Positions 17,074-26,384 of a stretch of DNA of 64,000 nucleotides are shown here, one piece after another; positions within the stretch are counted from its first letter, which is position 1; the number at the start of each line of letters is the position of its first letter. Source of the stretch: Bog-375 sp049587755. Its GTDB lineage: Bacteria; Acidobacteriota; Terriglobia; Bryobacterales; Bryobacteraceae. The notes under the pieces are model-generated. The model saw only the letters and a list, made by a program, of their open reading frames with translations, was not told where the DNA came from and made no database searches. The stretch lies in the NCBI GenBank assembly GCA_049587755.1, contig JBAVEN010000065.1:62001-126000 (forward strand). The letters are read 5' to 3'. The position numbers were made by a program, and so were the translations under genes.

Positions 17074-18255
17074 CTAATTCATGTTCTCAAAAATCCCCGC
17101 GGCTCCCATGCCGCCGCCCACGCACATCGTCACCAGCCCGTAGCGCGCGTTGCGTCGCTTCATTTCATGCAGCAGCGTGGCCGTGAGCTTGGCGCCGGTG
17201 CAGCCCAACGGGTGCCCGAGCGCGATGGCGCCACCGTTGACGTTCACCTTCGCCGGGTCCAGCCCTAACTGCCGGATTACCGCCAGCGCCTGGGCCGCAA
17301 AAGCCTCGTTGAGCTCGATCAGATCGATTTGATCGAGCTTGATCCCGGCCATCCGCAGCGCTTTGGGAACCGCATAGACCGGGCCCATCCCCATTTCTTC
17401 CGGCAGGCAGCCAGCGAATGCATAGGCCACGAAGCGCGCTATCGGCCGCAGCCCCAGTTCTCGCGCGCGCCCATCCGCCATCACCACCGCTGCCGCTGCG
17501 CCATCCGACATCTGCGAGCTGTTCCCCGCCGTAACAGTTCCTTTCGCGTGAAACGCCGGCTTGAGGCCGGCCAGGGCGTCGAGCGAAGTGTCGGCGCGGG
17601 GTCCCTCGTCGGTCGCGAACTCCGTCGCTCGCTTCTCGATCTGAGAATGCGCGTCGGGTGCTGCGAAGCAGACCGTCACCGGCACGATCTCTTCCCGAAA
17701 CCGGCCTGCCGCCTGCGCGGCCACAGCCTTCTGATGGCTCGATAATGCGAACTCATCGGCGTCGCGGCGGCTGATGCCGTAGTGGCGCGCGACGCGCTCC
17801 GCGGTCAGCCCCATGGAAAGGTAGGAATCCGGATAATGCTGCTCGAGCCACGGATTCACCGAGATCTTGTTGCCGCCCATCGGCACCATCGACATCGATT
17901 CGGCGCCGCCGGCCAGGATCGCGTCCGCGCCGCCGGCGCGCACCCGCTCCGCCGCCAGCGCGATCGCCTCCAGGCCCGACGCGCAAAACCGGTTCACCGT
18001 CATTGCGGCCGCTTCGATCGGCAGGCCGGCCCGCAATGAGGCAATCCGCGCCAGGTTCATCCCCTGCTCGCCCTCCGGCATGGCGCAGCCAATAATCACG
18101 TCCGCGATCTCGCCCGCTTCGAGGCCTTGCGTGCGGTCCAGCGCCCCGCGCATGGCCGCCGCCGCCAGGTCGTCCGGCCGCGTGGCCCGCAGCGTTCCCT
18201 TCGGCGCCTTGCCCACCGCCGTCCGCGCCGCACTCACGATCACTGCATCCCTCAT
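17074..18255 (-). CDS. fadA: Acetyl-CoA C-acyltransferase (3-ketoacyl-CoA thiolase)
   Basis: A 393-residue thiolase for the last step of beta-oxidation. ATG 18255 is preceded by a good AGGAGG. The nucleophilic Cys91 lies in NRFCASGLEAI, His348 in GGAIALGHPLGCTGAKL, and the proton-donating Cys378 in CVGGGMGAAGIFE. It lies between fadN and fadE on the same strand with gaps of 83 and 145 bp, each holding a copy of the same dispersed repeat. FadA would work on the 3-ketoacyl-CoA made by FadN. Confidence 0.95.
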   Translation of the reverse strand: MRDAVIVSAARTAVGKAPKGTLRATRPDDLAAAAMRGALDRTQGLEAGEIADVIIGCAMPEGEQGMNLARIASLRAGLPIEAAAMTVNRFCASGLEAIALAAERVRAGGADAILAGGAESMSMVPMGGNKISVNPWLEQHYPDSYLSMGLTAERVARHYGISRRDADEFALSSHQKAVAAQAAGRFREEIVPVTVCFAAPDAHSQIEKRATEFATDEGPRADTSLDALAGLKPAFHAKGTVTAGNSSQMSDGAAAAVVMADGRARELGLRPIARFVAYAFAGCLPEEMGMGPVYAVPKALRMAGIKLDQIDLIELNEAFAAQALAVIRQLGLDPAKVNVNGGAIALGHPLGCTGAKLTATLLHEMKRRNARYGLVTMCVGGGMGAAGIFENMN

Positions 18256-18286
18256 CCGCGCACCTCCTGTGCGGCGCATCGGAGCC

Positions 18287-18302
18287 GCGACCGTCAGGGA
18301 GC
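18287..18302. repeat. GCGACCGTCAGGGAGC dispersed repeat, single copy
   Basis: An exact copy of the unit between fadN and fadA, continuing GGTTGCGGGACC. It lies just upstream of the fadA ribosome site on the coding strand. Unlike the 16990-17044 pair, it has no inverted partner nearby. Confidence 0.75.
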
Positions 18303-18338
18303 GGTTGCGGGACCAGCGCTGCACTCGGCCCGCCGTCC

Positions 18339-20762
18339 TCAATTTCTGAGCGGCCTGCCGTGCTTCAGCGTATACGCAATCCGCTCCTGGGTCTTCCTCT
18401 CACCGCACAACGAAAGAAAAGCTTCCCGCTCCAGATCCAGCAGATACTGTTCGCTCACCGGCGTGCCCGGCGTCACCGCGCCGCCCGACATCACGTACGC
18501 CAGATGGTTGGCCACGGTTACATCGTGATCGCTGATGTACTCTCCCTCACGCATCATGCGCACCGCCAGGCGCAGCGTGGCCAGCGCGTTCTCCCCAGGC
18601 GCGGGAATCGCCAGGCGCGGCACTGCCGGAGCGTAGCCCGCCGCGGCCAGTTCGCCCGCCACGCGCTGGGCATCCGCCAGCAGCCGCTCGCGATTCATGG
18701 TTATGCCATCCCCTGCGCCCAGAAAACCGTAGCCGCGCGCTTCCTCGGCCGACGTGGACACCTTGGCCATCACGCAGGTTTCGAAGGCGTACCGCAACGC
18801 ATCCATCACTTCCACCGAATCCCCGCGCCCGCTCTCGCGCACCGCCGCGGCGCGCTCGATGGCGGCCACCGTCATTTCCTTCGACCCGCCGCCCGCCGGC
18901 AGCAGCCCGACGCCGGTTTCCACCAGGCCCATGTACAACTCCGCGTGCGCCTGCCGCCGTGCGGCGTGCAATGCGATTTCCGCGCCGCCGCCCAGGCACA
19001 AGCCGAACGGCGCCACTACCACCGGCCGCGGGCAATAACGGATCATCGCCGTCATTTGCTGGAAGGCGCGGATGGCGCGGTCGATTTCGTCCCATTCCTC
19101 TTCTTGCATGCTCAGCAGCAGTTGCATGAGGTTGGCGCCCACCGAGAAATTCTCCGCGTCGCTCGCCACCACGAACGCCGCGAACTGGCGCACGGCGTCG
19201 CCATCGGGGGCCAGCGTTTCCGTCACCATGCGCACGATGTCTTCGCCCACCGCGTTCTTGGGCGAGTGCATCTCGATGCAGGCTACGCCGCCGCCCAGAT
19301 CTACCAGCGACGCGCCGGGGTTGGAACGCACCACGCCGCGCGCCGCGCGAGCGCTCGAAATGCGCGCCACGCCGGGCGCCGTCTCCACTTTCCGCCAGGC
19401 TGCCGTCGCCGGGTCAAAGCATTCCCGGCCATGATCGCGGTACCAGCTTTCCGCGCCCGCCGCGAGCAGCCGCTCCGCCGCCGCACTCACCGGCTCGCCC
19501 GCGGCTTTGGCACGTGCCACGGTGCCGCGCACCCCGGCCGCATCCCACATTTCGAACGGGCCCAGTTTCCAGTTGAAGCCGGCGCGCATTGCCCGGTCCA
19601 CGCTGGCCACGCTGTCGGCGATTTCCGCCAACGCGTCGGCCGCGTAATTCCACAGCCCGGTCGCCAGACGCCAGTGGAATCGCGCCGCTTTGTCGCGTGC
19701 TGGATCGACCGCAAAGAGCTGGCGAATGCGCTCCGCCACGTTCTCCGTATTCTTCACCATGTCGAGCGCAGCGAACCGCGGCTTCTCCGCCGGGCGGTAT
19801 TCGAGCGTCTTCCAATCGAGCGCCAGACGGGTTTCCGTCCCATCCGGCCCCTTGAGTTTCTTGTAGAATCCCTGCCCGGTTTTGTCGCCCAGCCAGCGCC
19901 GCTCGAGCATCGTTTCGAGGAACGCGGGCAGCGCCATCTGTTCGGCTGCGCCCGCCTCCGCGCGCGGAAAGTTGCGCGCCACGTGCGCCAGCACGTCGAT
20001 TCCCACCAGGTCCGCAAGCCGGAACGTGCCCGTACGCGGAAAGCCTATAGCCGTGCCCGTCAGTGCGTCCACTTCCTCGATGCTGAGATCCTCGGCTTGC
20101 ATCAGGCGCACGGTTTCGAGCATCAGGAACACGCCGATGCGGTTAGCAATGAAATTCGGTGTATCACGCGCCGGCACCACTTCCTTGCCCAGGCGCACAT
20201 CCGCGAACTCCGCCACCGCCCGCCTGACGGCCGCATCGGTCTCCGGTGTGGCGATCAATTCGAGCAGACGCATGTAGCGCGGCGGGTTGAAAAAATGTGT
20301 CCCCAGCCAGCGCGCGCGAAGCTGCCCCGGCAGCGCGCCGCCAATCTGCGCGACCGGCAGCCCGCTGGTGTTGGTGCTGAAGATCGCGTCGGCTTTCAGG
20401 TGGGGCGCCACCCGTTCCAGCAGGCTGCGCTTGATGGCCAGATCCTCAGTGACGGCTTCGATCACCCAGTCGCAATCCGCCAGCAGCGCCAGGTCGTCGG
20501 CAAAATTCCCAGTGGTAATGCGAGAGGCGAAGCTGGGATCGTAGAAAGCCGCCGGCTTGGCCTTCCGCAACGAGTCGAGGGCTCGCGCCGCCAGCGCGCC
20601 GCGCGCCGCGCCTTCGGAAGGGATATCGAGCAGCACTACCGCCAGACCGGCGTTCGCCAGGTGCGCCGCGATGCGCGCGCCCATCGTCCCCGCGCCCAGC
20701 ACTCCCGCCTTTAGAATCGGCGGCAACTGTTGGGCCTGTTCGAACTCGGAACCGGCGCTCAT
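18339..20762 (-). CDS. fadN: 3-hydroxyacyl-CoA dehydrogenase / enoyl-CoA hydratase
   Basis: An 807-residue bifunctional beta-oxidation protein. ATG 20762 follows AGGAG on the coding strand. The N-terminal NAD-binding Rossmann domain shows GVLGAGTMGARIAAHLANAG (GxGxxG at 23-28) and ends with STNTSGLPVAQIG and GTHFFNPPRYMRLLELI. The dehydrogenase C-terminal domain has DTPNFIANRIGVF and TGTAIGFPRTGTFRLADLVG. The C-terminal third is a crotonase-type hydratase domain with FGLCLGGGAEIALHAARR and LPAGGGSKEM. This dehydrogenase-first layout is that of FadN, not FadB. It is the first gene of the fadNAE operon and divergent from the tRNA gene. Confidence 0.94.
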   Translation of the reverse strand: MSAGSEFEQAQQLPPILKAGVLGAGTMGARIAAHLANAGLAVVLLDIPSEGAARGALAARALDSLRKAKPAAFYDPSFASRITTGNFADDLALLADCDWVIEAVTEDLAIKRSLLERVAPHLKADAIFSTNTSGLPVAQIGGALPGQLRARWLGTHFFNPPRYMRLLELIATPETDAAVRRAVAEFADVRLGKEVVPARDTPNFIANRIGVFLMLETVRLMQAEDLSIEEVDALTGTAIGFPRTGTFRLADLVGIDVLAHVARNFPRAEAGAAEQMALPAFLETMLERRWLGDKTGQGFYKKLKGPDGTETRLALDWKTLEYRPAEKPRFAALDMVKNTENVAERIRQLFAVDPARDKAARFHWRLATGLWNYAADALAEIADSVASVDRAMRAGFNWKLGPFEMWDAAGVRGTVARAKAAGEPVSAAAERLLAAGAESWYRDHGRECFDPATAAWRKVETAPGVARISSARAARGVVRSNPGASLVDLGGGVACIEMHSPKNAVGEDIVRMVTETLAPDGDAVRQFAAFVVASDAENFSVGANLMQLLLSMQEEEWDEIDRAIRAFQQMTAMIRYCPRPVVVAPFGLCLGGGAEIALHAARRQAHAELYMGLVETGVGLLPAGGGSKEMTVAAIERAAAVRESGRGDSVEVMDALRYAFETCVMAKVSTSAEEARGYGFLGAGDGITMNRERLLADAQRVAGELAAAGYAPAVPRLAIPAPGENALATLRLAVRMMREGEYISDHDVTVANHLAYVMSGGAVTPGTPVSEQYLLDLEREAFLSLCGERKTQERIAYTLKHGRPLRN

Positions 20763-21028
20763 GCGATTGCTCCTGCTTTGGCCCCGCCGGTGGAACCACA
20801 ACCGGGACGGGCAATTGCCAGCTTACCCACGGCTCCGCCAAAGCGCAACCGAAAATATCCTGCGGGCATCGCCGCGGCATTGCTGTGGGATAGGGCTCCG
20901 CCGTTAACTGGCGCTCGCTCAACCTAAAGCCGGCACCGAATGCCGCCGATAGAGGCTCATTTTTGCGAGAACAAGCCCATGTTTGGCTGTGTTAGATTGG
21001 GTGTTGTCGCTCTTTGACGATCGAGGTT

Positions 21029-21103
21029 GCGGGGTTGGCCTAGCGGTCGGGCGTCAGCCTTCCAAGCTGATTTAGACGGGTTCGACTCCCGTACCCCGCT
21101 CCA
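21029..21103 (+). tRNA. tRNA-Gly(TCC)
   Basis: A 75-nt cloverleaf with CCA encoded. The acceptor stem GCGGGGT (21029-21035) pairs with ACCCCGC (21093-21099), followed by discriminator T and CCA. The anticodon arm TCAGC-CTTCCAA-GCTGA gives anticodon TCC, reading GGA/GGG glycine codons. The T arm has GGGTTCGACTCCC. It lies between divergent fadN and the asparaginase-like gene. Confidence 0.96.
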
Positions 21104-21141
21104 TCCTTTAAGTCCCCGACGCCAGCGACCGGAGTTCGCGC

Positions 21142-21648
21142 ATGTCCGATTACGGCCGCATCCGCGTGTTCACCACAGGCGGTACCTTCGACAAGGAGTA
21201 CAACGAACTCACCGGTGAGCTGTTCTTTCAGCGGACACACCTGCCCGACATGCTGCGGTTGGGGCGCTGCCGCCTGGATGTGGTGGTCGAGAGCCTGATG
21301 ATGGTCGACAGTCTCCAGATGACCGATCAGGATCGGGAGTTGATCGCGAGGCGTTGCCAGGAGGCCGAAGAAGACCGCCTCGTAATCACGCACGGCACCG
21401 ACACCATGGAGCAGACTGCGGCGGTACTGGGGCCCCGGTTCGGACACAAGACCATCGTGCTCACCGGCGCCATGGTCCCGTACAAGTTCGGCAGCTCGGA
21501 TGGTCTGTTCAACCTGGGGACCGCTTTGGCGTTCGCTCAGACGCTCCGACCCGGCGTTTACGTCGCCATGAATGGGCTGTACTTCCAGTGGGACGAGGTA
21601 CGAAAGAACCACGAATTGGGCATCTTCGAGTCGCTAAAGAAATCTTAG
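21142..21648 (+). CDS. Short asparaginase-family protein (N-terminal domain only)
   Basis: A 168-residue protein homologous to the N-terminal domain of L-asparaginase/glutaminase. It has the first catalytic Thr motif FTTGGTFDK, the second in ITHGTDTMEQTA, and the TGAMVPYKFGSSDGLFNL segment. Family members are normally about 320-340 residues with a second domain; here the protein stops after the first domain, with FQWDEVRKNHELGIFESLKK at the end. Short forms occur in bacteria and may be regulatory or act by dimerising. It starts 38 bp after the tRNA with GGAG upstream. Confidence 0.82.
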   Translation: MSDYGRIRVFTTGGTFDKEYNELTGELFFQRTHLPDMLRLGRCRLDVVVESLMMVDSLQMTDQDRELIARRCQEAEEDRLVITHGTDTMEQTAAVLGPRFGHKTIVLTGAMVPYKFGSSDGLFNLGTALAFAQTLRPGVYVAMNGLYFQWDEVRKNHELGIFESLKKS

Positions 21649-21703
21649 TGAACCGTCGTCAAGTACTATAAATAACTAAATTAGAACAGTTTACAAGAAA
21701 ATC

Positions 21704-21730
21704 TTGTCACTCTTTGGCGGAGTGTGCTAA
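21704..21730 (+). promoter_or_regulatory. Degenerate CIRCE-like inverted repeat upstream of groES
   Basis: TTGTCACTC-N7-GAGTGTGCTAA. The inner CACTC/GAGTG arms match the HrcA operator consensus TTAGCACTC-N9-GAGTGCTAA, but the left arm has two mismatches and the right an extra TG. It lies 90 bp ahead of groES, where a CIRCE element is expected. No hrcA gene is in the window. Confidence 0.4.
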
Positions 21731-21819
21731 AAATAGACGACGGAACTTCGCGGGAGTTCTTCGAGCGAAGGTCCACCGGGATTATCAAAGGAATCAACAT
21801 TCACAGGAGGTTTAATTTG

Positions 21820-22140
21820 ATGAAGATTCGTCCGCTCTACGATCGAATCGTGGTCAAGAGGATTGAAGAGAAGGAACAAAAAGTCGGCGGCCTGTACATC
21901 CCCGACAGCGCCAAGGAGAAGCCCCAGGAGGGCGAAGTCGTAGCGATTGGAAAGGGCAAGCGCCTGGAAGACGGCAAAGTAGTGCCGCTGGAAGTGCAAG
22001 TTGGCGATCGCGTTCTATTCGGCAAGTATTCGGGAACCGACGCCCCCAAAACGGTCGGCGACGATTATCTCATCCTGCGTGAGGATGAGGTTCTGGCCGT
22101 TCTCGAAGACGCGCCCAAAGTGGCGCAGAAAGCTAGCTAA
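21820..22140 (+). CDS. groES: Co-chaperonin GroES
   Basis: A 106-residue Hsp10. ATG 21820 (MKIRPLYDRIVVKR) has AGGAGG at 21805-21810; an in-frame ATG about 100 nt upstream is ignored. The family motifs PLYDRIVVKR, GGLYIPDSAKEKPQEGEVVAIG, VGDRVLFGKYSGTD and DYLILREDEVLAVLE are all present, including the mobile loop. The C-terminus is slightly longer than usual (EDAPKVAQKAS). It caps the GroEL ring and lies 15 bp upstream of groEL in the standard operon. Confidence 0.97.
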   Translation: MKIRPLYDRIVVKRIEEKEQKVGGLYIPDSAKEKPQEGEVVAIGKGKRLEDGKVVPLEVQVGDRVLFGKYSGTDAPKTVGDDYLILREDEVLAVLEDAPKVAQKAS

Positions 22141-22155
22141 GGAGTCTAACAAGAG

Positions 22156-23781
<1,626 letters not shown>

Positions 23782-23802
23782 AGGCTCGTACTGATCTGGA
23801 CC

Positions 23803-23820
23803 GCGACCGTGAGTCAGCGG
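23803..23820. repeat. Diverged copy of the GCGACCGT dispersed repeat
   Basis: GCGACCGTGAGTCAGCGG keeps the left half of GCGACCGTCAGGGAGC but differs in the right half. It sits between the groEL stop and its terminator. Confidence 0.45.
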
Positions 23821-23834
23821 TCGATAGCTTTGAG

Positions 23835-23876
23835 AGCCGCGCTCTTCCCTTTTCGAAGGGGGGAGCGCGGCTTTTT
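23835..23876 (+). terminator. Intrinsic terminator of groESL
   Basis: AGCCGCGCTC (23835-23844) pairs with GAGCGCGGCT (23863-23872). Inside it, CCCTT and AAGGG extend the stem around a TTCG tetraloop, and a T-run follows (23872-23876). This is the clearest rho-independent terminator in the window. Confidence 0.9.
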
Positions 23877-23963
23877 GTTTGGGGGCAAGCGGGCGGGTCT
23901 GCGTGGCGGCCACCGGTGGCGGCGTGGCGGTGGTGTTGATCCTGGCAAGCCACCGCGGGGATC

Positions 23964-23982
23964 AACGGCGCCAGGCGCCGTT
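23964..23982. repeat. Perfect 9-bp-arm hairpin between groEL and the AAA-REC gene
   Basis: AACGGCGCC-A-GGCGCCGTT, a perfect inverted repeat 17 bp past the stop of the minus-strand AAA-REC gene. It may serve as that gene's terminator, but no T-run is present. Confidence 0.5.
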
Positions 23983-23998
23983 CGCCAACACGCGCGCT

Positions 23999-25537
23999 TT
24001 ATGCGCTGAGCGAAGCGCCGCCGATGGTCGACAGGCGGCTGCGGATCTGGTTCATCAGATCGGATGCCAGAAACGGCTTGCGGAGGACCGGGAAATTGTG
24101 TTCCTCGCAGAGCGCTTCTTCTTCCGGCGGCAGAATAGTGCCGGTCATGACTATGGCGAGCATTCGCGGGACGGCATGCAGAAACTCGACGCCCAATTCC
24201 ACGCCGTTGCCATCGGGGAGCATGTAATCGAGCAAGACAGCGTCGGGTTTGTGCTGCTCGAACGCGCGCCTGGCCTCGGCAGCGCTTTCGGCGGTGATCA
24301 GGTTCCAGCCCGCGTCGGCCATGAGCCGCTCGAGGAAGCGCAGGAGGTCGCGGTTGTCGTCGACCAGAAGCACGGTGGGTTGCGAGGCCGGAATGGTCAC
24401 GGCGGCGTCGCGTAGCGCGGAGATTTCGAGCGCCTCGCGGCTCTCCGCGACCCCCGCCAGCACGCGCGCCCCGGGCGGAACCTGGTTGGTGGCGACCAGG
24501 GTGGCCAGCGGCTGAGTCAGGTAGCGGTGAATGGTTCGCTTCAGCTCGCGCGCGCCGTACTCCGGACTGGTGCCTCTTTCGAGCAGAAACTGGCGCGTTT
24601 CCAGCGGCACTTCGAGTGTGAACGAGCGTTCCCCGAGCCGCGTGTTCACGTGGTTCTGCAAGTCCGCGATCTGTTGATCGAGGATCGCTGAGAGCGCCTC
24701 CAGCGAGAGCGGCTGATAGGTGATGATGCAGTCGACGCGGTTGATGAATTCCGGCGAAAAACGCTTGCGGACGGCCACCATTCCGATGTTGCGCAGTTTG
24801 CCGGTGAGATCGGGCCGGGGGCCGGCGCCCGCCGATTGGAAGCCGAAATCGGGGTGGATCTCGCGCAGCATTTCGCGGGAGCCGAGGTTGCTGGTGAGGA
24901 AGACCAGGCTCTTCTCGAAATTGACGGACGTATTGTCGCCCAACCTGAGGATGCCCTTGTCCAGCACGCCCAGCAGCAGGCGGGTTAGTGAAGGGGCGGC
25001 CTTTTCAATCTCGTCGAACAAGACCAGTGACAACTCGCACTGCTCGCTGGTGCTGGCATTGAGGCGTTGCTGGGTGAGCATGGGCTGGGTCTCGCGATGG
25101 CCCAGGTAGCCGGGAGGCGCGCCAATCAGCTTGGCGACTTCGTGCTCGAGTTGGAACTCGCCGCAGTCCACTTTGAGCATGTTCTTTTCCGAACCGTGCA
25201 GCGTATCGGCCAAAGCCTCGACGGTCTTGGTCTTGCCGGTGCCGGTGGGTCCGAGCAGCAGGAAAACGCCCACTGGACGCCCTTCCGGCGCGAGGCCGGC
25301 CTGGAACATCTGCACATAGGGAACAATCAGCCGGGTCGCATCGGGCTGGCCGACCACTTTGCGGGACAGTACGGCGGCGAGCTCTTCAGCCGGCTCGGCG
25401 GCTTGCTTGCGGGAACGGCTTTGTGCGCCTCTTGGCTTGTCCACGGCGCCCTCTGCCTTGATTGTAGCGGCGGCGGACCTGGCAACACGGCTGCGCCGAC
25501 GTTCTCCCAACTCGTTTGGATCCTTCATGCTGGTCAA
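23999..25537 (-). CDS. Clp/Hsp100-like AAA+ ATPase fused to a response-regulator receiver domain
   Basis: A 512-residue protein with three parts. Residues 1-50 are basic and probably disordered. Residues about 55-375 form one AAA+ module like the second ATPase of ClpA/ClpB: VVGQPDAT, Walker A GPTGTGKT (96-103), GAPPGYLGHRETQ pore-loop region, Walker B LVLFDEIEKA (Asp175, Glu176), sensor 1 FLTSNLGSREM, the Arg finger region PEFINRVD (Arg267), and sensor 2 GARELKR in a ClpB-D2-small-type domain. Residues about 386-505 form a receiver: LLVDDNRD, phospho-acceptor Asp437 in LLDYMLPDGNG, Thr465 in VMTGT, Lys487 in RKPF. No ClpP-binding loop was recognised. An unfoldase gated by phosphorylation is inferred; no histidine kinase is nearby. 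Confidence 0.87.
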   Translation of the reverse strand: MTSMKDPNELGERRRSRVARSAAATIKAEGAVDKPRGAQSRSRKQAAEPAEELAAVLSRKVVGQPDATRLIVPYVQMFQAGLAPEGRPVGVFLLLGPTGTGKTKTVEALADTLHGSEKNMLKVDCGEFQLEHEVAKLIGAPPGYLGHRETQPMLTQQRLNASTSEQCELSLVLFDEIEKAAPSLTRLLLGVLDKGILRLGDNTSVNFEKSLVFLTSNLGSREMLREIHPDFGFQSAGAGPRPDLTGKLRNIGMVAVRKRFSPEFINRVDCIITYQPLSLEALSAILDQQIADLQNHVNTRLGERSFTLEVPLETRQFLLERGTSPEYGARELKRTIHRYLTQPLATLVATNQVPPGARVLAGVAESREALEISALRDAAVTIPASQPTVLLVDDNRDLLRFLERLMADAGWNLITAESAAEARRAFEQHKPDAVLLDYMLPDGNGVELGVEFLHAVPRMLAIVMTGTILPPEEEALCEEHNFPVLRKPFLASDLMNQIRSRLSTIGGASLSA

Positions 25538-25712
25538 TTGAGCTGCTGATCGAGTGAGTTACCGGCACCCCTCTCAACTCGCGAAAGAATTCTCGATAGG
25601 CAGTGATCGCAGGGATACTAATTGACTTTTAGCATGCCTTGTTGCGCGCCGTATGTACCGTTTCATACACAGAATGCTTTTCTGAAGAACGTGGGGAGAG
25701 ATGGCGGGAAAT

Positions 25713-25931
25713 TTAGCGGTGGCGGAATGTAATCCGTCCCTTGGTCAGGTCGTAGGGAGACAGCTCCAAAGTGACCTTGTCGCCAGCCAGGACGCGGATG
25801 CGATTCCGCCGTAGCCTGCCGGCCAAGTGAGCCAATACAACGCGTTCATGTTCGAGCTGTACGCTGAACAGCCCGCTGGGAAACTTTTCCAATACCGTGC
25901 CGGTGACCTCGATACAGTCTTCCTTGCTCAT
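25713..25931 (-). CDS. infA: Translation initiation factor IF-1
   Basis: A 72-residue S1/OB-fold protein: KEDCIEVTGTVLEKFPSGLF, then VLAHLAGRLRRNRIRVLAGD and VTLELSPYDLTKGRITFRHR, as in IF-1, which binds the ribosomal A site during initiation. ATG 25931 follows a strong GGAGG. It lies 68 bp downstream of a cold-shock gene on the same strand. This location away from ribosomal-protein genes suggests an extra IF-1 copy, possibly a cold-responsive pair (inference). Confidence 0.93.
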   Translation of the reverse strand: MSKEDCIEVTGTVLEKFPSGLFSVQLEHERVVLAHLAGRLRRNRIRVLAGDKVTLELSPYDLTKGRITFRHR

Positions 25932-25999
25932 AAACCTCCAGGATTAGGGTGGGATGACGTGAACCGGCCGCTACTGAGCGGCCGGTTCACCGGAATCCG

Positions 26000-26203
26000 T
26001 TAGGTCAAAGCGACGTTGGTCGCCTGCAGCCCCTTCGGGCCCTTGGTTACCTCAAACTCCACTTTCGCGCCTTCATCCAGCGTGCGATACCCTTGCGATT
26101 GGATCGCGGAGAAGTGTACGAACACATCCTCTCCGTTCTCCCTCTGGATAAAGCCGTAGCCCTTGGCTGCGTTAAACCACTTCACTGTGCCTTTTTCTTT
26201 CAT
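26000..26203 (-). CDS. Cold-shock protein, CspA family
   Basis: A 67-residue OB-fold RNA chaperone with RNP1 KGYGFIQRE and RNP2-like DVFVHFSAI, starting MKEKGTVKWFNAAKGYG and ending EGAKVEFEVTKGPKGLQATN. Such proteins melt RNA secondary structure at low temperature. infA follows 68 bp downstream, so the two may be co-transcribed. The strand upstream of its start is the divergent region leading to cas6. Confidence 0.96.
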   Translation of the reverse strand: MKEKGTVKWFNAAKGYGFIQRENGEDVFVHFSAIQSQGYRTLDEGAKVEFEVTKGPKGLQATNVALT

Positions 26204-26384
26204 CGTGCCTTTTCCTTCTCTGACTCAACTGAAATTCCATTCGGCCGTCAAAAGCCGCGCGCAACAAAAAAAGGGGTATGCGGATGGACTCACGCAACCC
26301 CTTCTTGTGTCTCAGAGCGGAAATCAAGAGCCAAATGCCCTACCATTATACAACAGGCGGAACCAGCGCAGCGGTTTCAATCGC

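Noticed and set aside
18360..20714. Long open frame antisense to fadN (784 codons)
   Set aside because: High-GC shadow of a well-supported gene, Arg/His/Ala-rich with no domain; similar long antisense frames at 280-2199, 7478-9574 and 22015-23913 were dropped for the same reason.
26204..26384. CRISPR array next to cas6
   Set aside because: No regularly spaced direct repeats found here or anywhere else in the window.
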